In this document: positions 9,058 to 17,064 of the stretch, in pieces
Numbering within the stretch: the first letter of the stretch is position 1
Layout of the letters: every line of letters starts with the position of its first letter
NCBI GenBank assembly: GCA_047973435.1
Contig: JBKECA010000238.1
Location: 1-36,518, forward strand
Source of the DNA: JBKECA01 sp047973435
GTDB taxonomy: Bacteria; Planctomycetota; Planctomycetia; Planctomycetales; Planctomycetaceae
DNA: 36,518 nucleotides
Direction of reading: 5' to 3'
Position numbers and translations under genes: made by a program
Notes under the pieces: model-generated
What the model saw: the letters and a program-made list of their open reading frames with translations, nothing else
What the model was told of the DNA's origin: nothing
Database searches by the model: none

Positions 9058-10284
9058 TCATCGCGGCGGGGGGCCGGGCGGTGGGCCATCGGGAGGCGGT
9101 CGGTCTTCGGGATGGGGTGGGCCGTCTTCGGGTCGAGGTGGACGTTCTCCGTCGCGTGGTCTTTCGAGGCGGCGCGGATCGCCTTCGCCTCCTCGGTCAC
9201 CGGGACGGCGGAAGCCATTCCGATCCAGAAAGGGGCGGCCGCCATCGACTCCCATCTGCGGTCGAGCCCGAGAGAAGGGGGCCCGCTCATCGGGCGGACG
9301 CTCGCCCCGAGGACCGCCAAATTGATAGATGAAGCGCATCACCTTGGGAAGGTCGAGGGTGACCCGCTGTTCGAGCTGCCAGCGGTAATAACGGCGTGAG
9401 AGTTCCGCTTGAAAGTCTTCGGCGCTGAAGTCGAGCAAAGCTTCCTGCTCGTCCGGTTGAAGCTGCTGTTCGTAGAACTGTTGCAGTTCACTGGCGGTGG
9501 GCCGCTGCGCGCGAAAGGCTTGTTCCAGTTCCATTCGCAGAGACATCCCGAGTGAAGCGGCAGCGAGAGCGGCCCGTTGGGGGCCGGGTCGGTCTTGAAA
9601 GAGTTCGGTCAGACGCTCGGGCATGGACTTCTGGACGCGGTCCCGCTGCGCGGGATTTTCCATCATCTGTCTCAACCCGCCATAACGTCCCAGCAATTGC
9701 GAGAAGACCATTAAGTGTCGCTCGACGCCAACCAGCGGTTCGCTGTTCTTGTCGACCAGTCGATTGCGTTCGGCGGTGAGCAGCCCTTCCTCGATGGCGG
9801 CGATCACCTGATCCAGTTCGGCGGACGACAGAATTGGCAGCTCACGTCCTTGGACGTTCAAGGTCTCTGCGTCCGGCGCATCAAGTCGTTCGGCCAGCTG
9901 GTCTTGCGCGATCTCCTTGACGAGCGCAATCTTGGCCTGGATATCGCGGGCCTGTCGCAGGTCATCCCGGCGATAGCCTGGAATGGTTTCGAGCCAGCGA
10001 TAGTAGTCCTCCATCACCGGTGCAAGTGAAGCGCGCTGCGCATCGAGTTGCTGGGCGAATTGCCGCCATTGCTGCTGCTCGGCGATCGACAGACCCTGCC
10101 AGCGTTCGTAGTTGCGGATCAGTCCCTGGCGTTCCGCCGCAGTCATATCCGCAATTGCCCGCCGATTGGCCTGCATGCGCGCGGCGGTGGCGGCATCCTC
10201 GTGGATGAGGAATGGCCCCAGCAGGATCGCCAGCGCGAGTCCCGCCGAGAGCGCAATCACGCCATTACTGGGCCGTATCTGCAC
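9058..10284 (-). CDS. membrane-anchored, Gln/Glu/Arg-rich protein with Pro-rich tail (third gene of sigma/anti-sigma cluster)
   Basis: A 408-residue protein of no named function. It starts at a GTG at 10284 that overlaps the end of the anti-sigma-like gene by 20 bases, which indicates translational coupling. One hydrophobic segment lies at about residues 8-27, followed by a long, probably helical region rich in Q, E, R and W. Its repeating pattern (for example LIRNYERWQGLS and IAEQQQWRQF) recalls DUF3106-like proteins. The last 80 residues are very rich in Pro, Arg, Asp and Gly and end PPPGPPPR. Its position suggests it senses or transmits an envelope signal to the anti-sigma factor, as other third genes of such operons do; that is inference. 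Confidence 0.72.
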   Translation of the reverse strand: MQIRPSNGVIALSAGLALAILLGPFLIHEDAATAARMQANRRAIADMTAAERQGLIRNYERWQGLSIAEQQQWRQFAQQLDAQRASLAPVMEDYYRWLETIPGYRRDDLRQARDIQAKIALVKEIAQDQLAERLDAPDAETLNVQGRELPILSSAELDQVIAAIEEGLLTAERNRLVDKNSEPLVGVERHLMVFSQLLGRYGGLRQMMENPAQRDRVQKSMPERLTELFQDRPGPQRAALAAASLGMSLRMELEQAFRAQRPTASELQQFYEQQLQPDEQEALLDFSAEDFQAELSRRYYRWQLEQRVTLDLPKVMRFIYQFGGPRGERPPDERAPFSRARPQMGVDGGRPFLDRNGFRRPGDRGGEGDPRRLERPRDGERPPRPEDGPPHPEDRPPPDGPPPGPPPR

Positions 10285-10789
10285 CGTTTGCTCCCCGGAT
10301 TTCGCGCAACAGCTCTTCGCTGTTCCGCAGCCTTTGGAGAAAGTCGACGCTGCCGACTTCGGCGTATTTCTCGAATTCTTGAATCAACTCCAGGTCCTGC
10401 ACCAGCGGCGCGTTGGGGGCGGGCACAAACAGTCGCGTGATGGCGAAGCCAATCATTCCAGCGACGCACATCGCGGCAATCCAGGCGAGATACGGGATCG
10501 CACGTTGAATGCGGCGGAGGAGTGGCGACTGGGAGACGTCCGGGCGGACGTTCTCCAGTTTGGCCATTGCCAGAGTTTTTTCCGTGAATCCTGACTGAGC
10601 CTTGGGACGCGGCAACTGGTCGAACAAGGCGTATGTGGCCGCCAGGACTTCCACTTCCTTACGGGCAACTTCGTTTTCCGCCAGCAGTTTTTCGATGCGC
10701 GCGGTGGCTGCGTCGTCGAGCTCGCCATCCAGGTAGGCGACCAGCTCGTAACGCTGCTCCGTCGTCAATCGGGAAAGTCGCTTCTCCAT
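10265..10789 (-). CDS. anti-sigma factor-like membrane protein
   Basis: A 174-residue protein encoded 62 bases downstream of the ECF sigma gene. The N-terminus has the segment ELVAYLDGELDD (about residues 15-26), typical of the cytoplasmic sigma-binding domain of anti-sigma factors. The zinc-binding HX3CX2C motif of the ZAS class is absent. A single transmembrane segment lies at about 98-122 (YLAWIAAMCVAGMIGFAITRLFV begins at 100), followed by a periplasmic part of about 50 residues. The predicted role is to hold the adjacent sigma factor inactive at the membrane. The stop overlaps the start of the next gene. The family assignment rests mainly on context and the AYLDGELDD motif. Confidence 0.75.
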   Translation of the reverse strand: MEKRLSRLTTEQRYELVAYLDGELDDAATARIEKLLAENEVARKEVEVLAATYALFDQLPRPKAQSGFTEKTLAMAKLENVRPDVSQSPLLRRIQRAIPYLAWIAAMCVAGMIGFAITRLFVPAPNAPLVQDLELIQEFEKYAEVGSVDFLQRLRNSEELLREIRGANGADTAQ

Positions 10790-10851
10790 ACCTGACTGAT
10801 TGCCATTCGCCAGGGCCGGCGTGCCCCGCGAACACTTGAAAGTGGACGTTG

Positions 10852-11481
10852 CTATTTAACGATGTACTTTTCCAGGACATTTCTGAGCTGTTCTCGCGCT
10901 CGCGACAGCAGCGACTTAACCGCTTCTTCCGTCAGTTCCATTGCCTCGCCAATGTCGGCATAACTGAGGCCCTCGAACTTGTGGAGCAAAATCGCCAGCC
11001 GCTGACGTTCGTTCAGCGCATCCAGTGCCTGCAGAACGACCCCTTGAAGTTCGGACTTGTCCAGCTGTCGACTGGGCATGAGTGCCGACTTTTCGGCGAG
11101 GATTTTTTCCTGCGAGTTCATTCCGAGCGGGCCACTTTCCGCCGGTGCTAACGGGACCTCTTTGCGTTTACCGGCATTGCGGCGGCTGTTGCTGGCCAGG
11201 TTGTTCGCGATGGTGTAGACCCATGTGGAAAACTTGGCGGTTGGCTGGTAGCCGTTGCGAGCGCGGTAAATCCTCAGAAACGTTTCCTGGGCGAGATCTT
11301 CCGCCTGGGCGACATCTCCTCCCAGCAGGTTGGCAAAGATTGCGATCAGCCGATGCTGATACTTGTCCACCAACTGCGAAAATGCCTGCTCGTCCCCATG
11401 TTTGACGCGCAGCATGAGCTGCACCTCGGGGTCGTTGGCATAGGCGTTAGCGGGCGTTGCGGCAACCACGCGCAGGGACAC
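10852..11481 (-). CDS. RNA polymerase ECF-type sigma factor (sigma-70 family)
   Basis: A 209-residue sigma factor. Region 2 is at about residues 34-104, with the core-binding segment AEDLAQETFLRIYRA and the -10 recognition part FSTWVYTIANNLASN. Region 4 is at about 150-204, with LNERQRLAILLHKFEGLSY and a helix-turn-helix ending in LTEEAVKSLLSRAREQLR. Region 1 and region 3 are absent, as expected for ECF factors; the size is typical. The start is a GTG at 11481; a shorter start inside the first 20 residues is possible. It is followed by the anti-sigma-like gene and a third membrane protein, and lies divergent from a sigma-54-dependent regulator. I could not recognise its own promoter type upstream. 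Confidence 0.9.
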   Translation of the reverse strand: MSLRVVAATPANAYANDPEVQLMLRVKHGDEQAFSQLVDKYQHRLIAIFANLLGGDVAQAEDLAQETFLRIYRARNGYQPTAKFSTWVYTIANNLASNSRRNAGKRKEVPLAPAESGPLGMNSQEKILAEKSALMPSRQLDKSELQGVVLQALDALNERQRLAILLHKFEGLSYADIGEAMELTEEAVKSLLSRAREQLRNVLEKYIVK

Positions 11482-11699
11482 TCCACACAGGGGGAACGGC
11501 GGGGTGTCTGGGACCGCCCGGCATCAAAAACTGACCTCCGCGATGATATCGTGACGCTGCAGCGACATAAAGCGGGCCGGGAGTGTCGTCATCCTGCCGC
11601 GCCATTGCTATTCTCCAGCCTCTGTCGATTCCTGCCCATCGCGTCCCCCATGCCGAGCGACAGCAGCGACGACGGGTTGGTCTTTCAGCCGAGTCTGCC

Positions 11700-13115
11700 G
11701 TGCCTCCCCCCAGTTCCACTCCTCCCGACGCCAGCGTCGTCACGATCAGTGTGCTGATCATCGACGACGATGAAGGTCACGCCCAGGCAGTGGCCGAAAG
11801 CCTCGAACGGGTCGGATATGAGTGCACGACGGCCGCCTCGGGTGCCCGAGGGCTGGAACTGATCGAGTCCGAGAACTTCGACGTCGTCATTACCGATCTG
11901 CGGATGGAAGATGTCGACGGACTGGACATTTTACGGAAGACCAAGACCGAGCTTCCCGAAGCGGAAGTCATCGTGCTGACCGGCCATAGTTCAATTCACT
12001 CCGCCGTGACGGCGATGCAGGGAGGAGCTTACACCTACCTGACCAAGCCGCTCGATATTCAGGAACTGCGTGCCGCGGTCGAAAAGGCGAGCGAAAAGGT
12101 CCGCCTGATCCGCCGCAACCAGGCGCTCAATCGTCGGCTGGACGAGAAGTTCGGCTTTGAAGGGGTGATTGGCAACAGCCCCGCGATGCATCGCGTGATC
12201 GAGCAGCTCAAGAATCTGGCCACCACCGACACCACTGTGCTCATTCTGGGTGAAAGTGGAACGGGCAAGGAACTCGTCGCGCGGTCGCTGCATCAGAATA
12301 GCTCGCGGAAGAACAAGCCCTTCGTTCCGCTGAACATTTCGGCTCTGCCGGAGAGCATTCTGGAGAGCGAACTGTTCGGTCACGAGCAGGGGGCCTTTAC
12401 CGGGGCGGCCACAAAGCGCATCGGTCGCATTGAACACGCCAATGGCGGGACGCTGTTTCTCGACGAAGTCGGCGAGATGCCGATGGAAACGCAGGTCCGC
12501 CTGCTGCGCGTTCTGGAGGATCGCAAGATTACCCGACTCGGGTCGAACGACGAAAAACCGATCAACGTGCGACTGCTCGCGGCCACCAACGCCGACCTGA
12601 AAGCAATGGTCGATGTCGGGACGTTCCGACGGGATCTGTACTACCGGATCAGCGTCGTCTCGATCACGCTGCCGCCGCTGCGTGAGCGGCGCGGCGACAT
12701 CCCACTGCTGGTTGAACACTTTCTGAAGGAGTTCCAGGAACGACAAGGCCGCACAGTGAGCGGTGTTTCTGGACGAGCGCGACAGGCGCTGACGGCCTAC
12801 GACTGGCCGGGCAACATTCGCCAGCTGCGAAATGTGATTGAAGGAATGCTGGCGCTCGATACCGACGGCGTGCTCGATGTCGACGATTTGCCGGAGGAGA
12901 TTGCTCCGTTAGGAGCGGCGGCGGTTCCGGGGGTAATCTCGACGACCGCGGGGGCCGACGGATTGATTGGACGTCCGATGGAAGAGGTCGAAGCCTTCTA
13001 CATTGCCCGGGCACTGGAACTGACCGAGGGCAAGCGGGAAGAAGCCGCCAAGTTGCTCGGCATCGGCGAGCGGACGCTGTACCGCAAAATCAAAGAGTAC
13101 GATTTGCGCGGATAG
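11700..13115 (+). CDS. sigma-54-dependent response regulator (NtrC family)
   Basis: A receiver, AAA+ and Fis-HTH regulator of about 471 residues. The frame stays open upstream to 11583, but that extension looks non-coding, so I place the start at the GTG at 11700; a GTG at 11751 is also possible. The receiver has the acidic DDD at 22-24, phospho-acceptor Asp66 in ITDLRMED and Lys116 in TYLTKPLD. The central domain shows Walker A GESGTGKE near 183, the sigma-54 contact loop GAFTGA near 231 and Walker B GTLFLDEVGEMP. The C-terminus is a Fis-type helix-turn-helix (KREEAAKLLGIGERTLYRKI). It activates sigma-54 promoters when phosphorylated. No partner histidine kinase is in the window, so it is an orphan here. 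Confidence 0.93.
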   Translation: MPPPSSTPPDASVVTISVLIIDDDEGHAQAVAESLERVGYECTTAASGARGLELIESENFDVVITDLRMEDVDGLDILRKTKTELPEAEVIVLTGHSSIHSAVTAMQGGAYTYLTKPLDIQELRAAVEKASEKVRLIRRNQALNRRLDEKFGFEGVIGNSPAMHRVIEQLKNLATTDTTVLILGESGTGKELVARSLHQNSSRKNKPFVPLNISALPESILESELFGHEQGAFTGAATKRIGRIEHANGGTLFLDEVGEMPMETQVRLLRVLEDRKITRLGSNDEKPINVRLLAATNADLKAMVDVGTFRRDLYYRISVVSITLPPLRERRGDIPLLVEHFLKEFQERQGRTVSGVSGRARQALTAYDWPGNIRQLRNVIEGMLALDTDGVLDVDDLPEEIAPLGAAAVPGVISTTAGADGLIGRPMEEVEAFYIARALELTEGKREEAAKLLGIGERTLYRKIKEYDLRG

Positions 13116-13701
13116 CGTGGCACAACCACAGGAGCAGTTCGCCGGCCGACGTGACTCCGCTCGACTCTTGCCGGGAACAAGTGCCTGTCTGTTCAGGTCC
13201 AGCAGGGAGCGTTGTTCTGCGGGAAGAGAGGTTCTGAAAGGCCGTGCTCTGGCGGGGGCTCTGAAAACCCATTGCCGCCAAACTTGCCTGCGAATCAGGG
13301 TGATTGCGTCCGAGAACGCCAGCTATACCGCACGTGGTCAATGTTGATACGTTTTGTCTCGCGGGGCTTTAACGTCCGAATCCTCTCACTCGCTGCCGCG
13401 GGCAGTCTATGTCTTTTCGCTCCCCGTCCATGGCACCACGACTCGCCGCCGGGGGCCGGTGGACAGGTTGCCGCCAGTCGACTCGACAATGTGAACTCGC
13501 GTCATCGGCAATCTGCCCACAGTCGGGCTCACCAGGGCCATCTGCTTCGCTGCTCACCCTGCCGAAGTTTTCCGAGTCGTGCCATGAATGGCTGATCGAG
13601 TCCGGAAGAATTCCGCGATTGCTGTTGGACGCGAAACCGCTGCGGCATAGAGTCCGGCTTGACTGGACCGTTTCATCGCTTCTTTTCGAACCGCCCAACT
13701 C
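13116..13701. other. gene-poor stretch between response regulator and nucleotidyltransferase
   Basis: These 586 bases hold no convincing gene. One frame, 13341-13595 (+), begins with a signal-peptide-like hydrophobic stretch (ILSLAAAGSLCLFA), but the rest is low in hydrophobic residues, rich in R, S, H and P, and resembles chance translation of GC-rich DNA. No terminator with a T tract and no clear promoter were recognised. Confidence 0.5.
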
Positions 13702-14442
13702 ATGTCAAACGCTGTCGCTGTCATCCTTGCTGCGGGCAAGGGGAAACGGATGCAATCGGATCTGGCCAAGGTGCTGCACCCCGCCTGTGGTCGGCCGATG
13801 GTCGAATATGTACTGGATGCCGCCCGTTCTGCCGGGGCGACGCGGCTGGTGGTCATTGTCGGGCATCAAGCCGACCGAGTGAAAGAAGCGCTCGCGGGGC
13901 ACAACGATGTCGAGTTCGCCCTGCAGACGGAGCAACTCGGGACCGGGCACGCGGTGATGATGGCGCGGCCGCAACTTGATGGACATGACGGACCAGTGCT
14001 GGTGTTGGCGGGGGATACGCCGCTCATTCGCAGCCAATCGCTGGCGGGGCTGCTGGAGGATCAGCAGCGAGAAGGGGCAGCCTGCGTCGTCGGCACGGCG
14101 GAAACGGAGCAGAACAAAGGACTGGGCCGAATCGTCCGAGATGGGTCTGGAGCCTTCGTGAGGATTGTCGAAGAGAAGGACGCCAGCAAAGCGGAGCAGG
14201 CCATTCGCGAGATCAATACCGGTTGCTTCGCCTTTCAGGGACCGGACCTGCTCGAAGCATTGACGAAGGTCCGCACCAACAATCAGCAGGGCGAATATTA
14301 TCTGACCGACTGTGCCGAAATTTTGCGGTCGATGAAGCGACGTGTGATCGCCTCAAAGCGGTTCGACATCGCGGAAGCGCTGGGGGTGAACACCATCGAA
14401 CATCTCGCTGAGGTCGAGCGCGTCATGCGTGCACGAACGTAA
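13702..14442 (+). CDS. NTP-transferase, GlmU N-terminal-like (UDP-GlcNAc pyrophosphorylase type)
   Basis: A 246-residue nucleotidyltransferase. The N-terminal LAAGKGKRMQSDLAKVLHP is the signature loop of sugar-nucleotide pyrophosphorylases and matches the GlmU version. Further family segments are QLGTGHAVMMA (residues near 75), VLAGDTPLI (near 105), GRIVRD and EINTGCFAF (near 170), and the NNQQGEYYLTD segment near 195. It should join UTP and GlcNAc-1-phosphate to give UDP-GlcNAc for peptidoglycan or lipid A precursors. Bifunctional GlmU has about 450 residues; the left-handed beta-helix acetyltransferase half is absent and the stop is followed by a 100-base gap, so this is a genuine single-domain form. 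Another sugar-1-phosphate substrate cannot be excluded. Confidence 0.88.
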   Translation: MSNAVAVILAAGKGKRMQSDLAKVLHPACGRPMVEYVLDAARSAGATRLVVIVGHQADRVKEALAGHNDVEFALQTEQLGTGHAVMMARPQLDGHDGPVLVLAGDTPLIRSQSLAGLLEDQQREGAACVVGTAETEQNKGLGRIVRDGSGAFVRIVEEKDASKAEQAIREINTGCFAFQGPDLLEALTKVRTNNQQGEYYLTDCAEILRSMKRRVIASKRFDIAEALGVNTIEHLAEVERVMRART

Positions 14443-14542
14443 CCGTAATCCAAAGGCCCGCGGGTCGTAGCCCTGGCCGCCAGCCGAACCGGGGCCATTC
14501 TTCTCCCTGCCGCATTACAAAGACTCTGGACGACTTGAACTC

Positions 14543-15451
14543 ATGCGAAGGATTGGACAACTCTCCAGTGAAGCGGAGGCTCGCCGGTTTGGCGAGTACT
14601 TGGAACTGGAAGGAATTGACTCACGGCTGGAGTCGGCCGACGGAGCGTGGCAGGTCTGGATTCTGGACGAAGACCAGATCGCAGCTGCGACCGAGGAGCT
14701 ATCTCATTATCAGGCTGATCCGGCGGCGGAGAAGTATCGCGCTGCGGAACAGCGGGCGATCGCTCAGCGGCAGGCAGAACTTGATAAAGCGTTGCAGACG
14801 CGACGGGAGACGTTGGTCAAGCGTCGGCGGCGACCGCGGACTGCCTGGCAGGCAACGCCGGTCAGCCTGCTGGTCATCATTGCCTGCGGGATGGCAACCG
14901 CTGCGATTCGCTTTGGCGGCGATACCGAGCTAACAGGACTGCTGAAGATTTCGGAATACAAAGTCATTGCCCCCTGGACGCTGGGCCTGCCGGAAATCCG
15001 ATCAGGGCAGTTGTGGCGACTGATCACCCCCTGTCTGATCCACTTCGATCCGTTGCACCTGGTGGGAAACGTGTCGTGGTTCTATCTACTGGGCCGGGTG
15101 ATTGAGCGAACCCGCAAACGCAGCCGGTTTCTGTTGTTCCTGCTGGTGCTGGGGGTGGGGTCCAATTTGGCCCAGTATCTGATGCATGGCCCAAACTTCG
15201 GGGGGCTGTCGGGAGTTGACTGTGGGCTGTTCGGCTTCCTGTGGTTCAAATCGCAGTTCCGACCCGAGGCGGGATTCCATCTCCCCCCCGAGCAGACGGT
15301 ACTCTTCGCCGGCTGGATGCTGATCGCCCTGAGCGGCGCCGTCGGTCCGATTGCCAACACAGCCCATCTCGCGGGACTGACGCTTGGCATCCTGCTGGCG
15401 CTGCCAAAATCAGTGCCGGTGTTTCGCTACCCCATGAGCGACCGTCACTGA
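14543..15451 (+). CDS. rhomboid family intramembrane serine protease
   Basis: A 302-residue membrane protease. The first 90 residues are a soluble, charged domain like the N-terminal domain of bacterial GlpG-type rhomboids, followed by a basic stretch and about six membrane segments from about residue 105. The rhomboid signatures are present: HFDPLHLVGN near 170, catalytic serine in GGLSGVDCGLFGF near 220, and catalytic histidine in NTAHLAGLTLG near 275. An active enzyme is therefore likely, cleaving transmembrane substrates within the membrane. The substrate is unknown. It lies 100 bases downstream of the nucleotidyltransferase on the same strand; a shared function is not evident. Confidence 0.9.
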   Translation: MRRIGQLSSEAEARRFGEYLELEGIDSRLESADGAWQVWILDEDQIAAATEELSHYQADPAAEKYRAAEQRAIAQRQAELDKALQTRRETLVKRRRRPRTAWQATPVSLLVIIACGMATAAIRFGGDTELTGLLKISEYKVIAPWTLGLPEIRSGQLWRLITPCLIHFDPLHLVGNVSWFYLLGRVIERTRKRSRFLLFLLVLGVGSNLAQYLMHGPNFGGLSGVDCGLFGFLWFKSQFRPEAGFHLPPEQTVLFAGWMLIALSGAVGPIANTAHLAGLTLGILLALPKSVPVFRYPMSDRH

Positions 15452-15488
15452 AGTTAATGACGCCGTTTGACAAGCCGAAGTGCGTCGT

Positions 15489-15502
15489 ATGTCAGCTGAC
15501 AT
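15489..15502. repeat. 14-base perfect palindrome
   Basis: The sequence ATGTCAGCTGACAT reads the same on both strands. It is flanked by TGCG on the left and CGCA on the right, which extends the symmetry with gaps. It has no T tract, so it is not an ordinary terminator. It could be a protein-binding site or chance. Confidence 0.5.
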
Positions 15503-15608
15503 GCGCACAAGCTCAGTTGCAAGGGGCTGGTCGCACTCACAAGCACCGAACCTGTCGGTCAGTTTGCGTTTCTCAAGATGCTCAAACAGGCCGAAGTCAG
15601 GATTTTAT

Positions 15609-15701
15609 CTGTTTCTGGCGAGCCGAGATGCGTCAGCACTCGGACTGTTTGTCGCCAGCGCCCCATCCGCGGGCGGACGCATCTCGGCTCGCCCAAAACA
15701 G
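15609..15701. repeat. large imperfect inverted repeat (hairpin or dispersed palindromic element)
   Basis: The left arm 15617-15634 and the right arm 15676-15693 are perfect 18-base inverted copies (GGCGAGCCGAGATGCGTC and its complement). After two mismatches the symmetry resumes with CTGTTT (15609-15614) against AAACAG on the right, giving about 24 paired bases out of 26. The loop is about 41 bases. A nested small hairpin, CCGAG...CTCGG, lies in the left half. The element sits between two convergent genes. It may be a terminator-like RNA structure without a T tract, or one copy of a dispersed palindromic intergenic repeat; the sequence alone does not decide. Confidence 0.7.
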
Positions 15702-15875
15702 CTCAGAATCGGCCGCCTGCGGTATAAATCAACCGCGTGTTCAACGCTCAGATGACAAGATGCGCTCGCAAACTTCTCCGCGAGCAGCTGCCTCGAGGCT
15801 TGCCGCAGTTTCGCCAGCGGGAATGGCGTCCCCCGTCAGGAATCAGCAATTCGAGCGGGGCAATGTGACGCGACC

Positions 15876-16715
15876 TCAGAACTTGTAGTCTTTGAAGCTC
15901 CGGTCGAAGTGCTGGTCGGTCAGGCCGACGTTAGTCTGCAGCCGGGAGTACGTGTACTCCTCGATCAGTACCGGCTGGCCGCTCTGTTGTTGCGGCCAGC
16001 CGTAGTTCTCCACCCGCACCGGCAGGCCGGTGGCACCGTCGACGTACAGTCGGGTCATGTGGTACGAGAACTGTCGGCGGGGCTGGGGATGAGTTACCTC
16101 GACGACACGACAGGGGACTTTCCCGAGCTTCGCGTCCGGGTAATACTGCACATTAATCTCGCCGTACTGGCTTTCATAATTCCACTGCTTGATGAGTAGG
16201 TTGATCAGGTTGCGAAGCCCCGCGTCCGTGAGTGGATGCCGGTTTTCGGCCTTCGCATCGGCTCCATCGAGAGGCAGGGAAATCGTTCCAAAGGCGGCCT
16301 TCCAGCCGCTTCCCTCGTGGGCCAGCATCTGGCCCGAGTTTTGTCCCGCGACGTACAGCACTTCCCGGCCGGCGAAGGGTTCTCCAAATTTGCAATAGAT
16401 GCTGAAGGGCTGCTCACGAAAGCGGACGAACATTGTTTGGGTCGTCAGCTGCCCATTGATCCGTTCCCGCTTCGTCAGAACGCACTCGTAGTCCCGAACG
16501 TCCTGGAGCAGTTCCAGACAGTCCTGGGCCACGCGAATGGCAGGCGTCAGGGGATGATCCGCCGGGGCGGACTGCTGGGCGGTTGGTCGAGCGGGTGTCG
16601 ACTCTTCCCCGGCAGGGACCCAGCTGCAGACAGCCGACATCAGCACGGTCGAAGCCAGCAGCGACGGACGGCAGCGTCCCGTTGACAATTCCCGGTGGTT
16701 CAGACGAATCGGCAT
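15876..16715 (-). CDS. DUF1571 domain exported protein
   Basis: A protein of about 279 residues. The frame is open from 16796, but the ATG at 16715 gives a reasonable signal peptide (basic start, then SLLASTVLMSAVCSWVPAG), so I chose it. The body matches DUF1571 as found in Planctomycetes: VRDYECVLTKRERING, MFVRFREQPFSIYCKF, EVLYVAGQNSG, and the C-terminal segment YVDGATGLPVRVENYGWP. The fold of related proteins is lipoprotein-carrier-like (LolA-like), which is background knowledge and not shown here. It is transcribed divergently from the DUF11 gene. The biological role is unknown. Confidence 0.85.
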   Translation of the reverse strand: MPIRLNHRELSTGRCRPSLLASTVLMSAVCSWVPAGEESTPARPTAQQSAPADHPLTPAIRVAQDCLELLQDVRDYECVLTKRERINGQLTTQTMFVRFREQPFSIYCKFGEPFAGREVLYVAGQNSGQMLAHEGSGWKAAFGTISLPLDGADAKAENRHPLTDAGLRNLINLLIKQWNYESQYGEINVQYYPDAKLGKVPCRVVEVTHPQPRRQFSYHMTRLYVDGATGLPVRVENYGWPQQQSGQPVLIEEYTYSRLQTNVGLTDQHFDRSFKDYKF

Positions 16716-16988
16716 TATCAAAGGTATCCGGCACTCCCGCGGCGGTTGCGGTATTCGGTTCTGCTCTCGAAACTGGTCATGGTGCCCGTCCATCAAGGTG
16801 CGGCAGTATCCGCCGGTTTGGGTTGGGGGTCAATATGACTCATCCAGCCATGTGAAATCCGGGGCGGCGATTTCTGCCGCAGGTTCGTCTTTTCGCATTT
16901 TCGACCTTGTGGTATCACACGCGGACTTTCGGCTGCTCGGAGGGAACTGTCGCGATCGGAAGGTCCGTTGCAGAACTGGTTCCCTGGC

Positions 16989-17006
16989 CGGCAGGAGGAC
17001 CTGCCG
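16989..17006 (+). other. short hairpin in the leader of the DUF11 gene
   Basis: CGGCAGG at 16989-16995 pairs perfectly with CCTGCCG at 17000-17006 around a four-base loop AGGA, 58 bases before the start codon of the DUF11 gene. The loop resembles a ribosome-binding sequence. There is no proof of a regulatory role. Confidence 0.35.
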
Positions 17007-17064
17007 AAGCGGATGATGACCATCATCAATCCGCCGGCCGAAAGCGGGGAAAGGATTCCAAACG

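Larger units (their letters stand above)
15452..15875. other. gene-free stretch containing palindromic sequences
   Basis: No coding frame here is convincing. The stretch lies between the end of the rhomboid gene (+) and the end of the DUF1571 gene (-), so it is a convergent intergenic region. It contains a 14-base perfect palindrome at 15489-15502 and a large imperfect inverted repeat at 15609-15701, both listed separately. The length (424 bases) is more than a simple terminator region needs. Confidence 0.6.

Noticed and set aside
13341..13595. Possible small exported protein of 84 residues
   Set aside because: The first 27 residues look like a signal peptide, but the rest is typical of non-coding translation and there is no ribosome-binding site; support is too weak.
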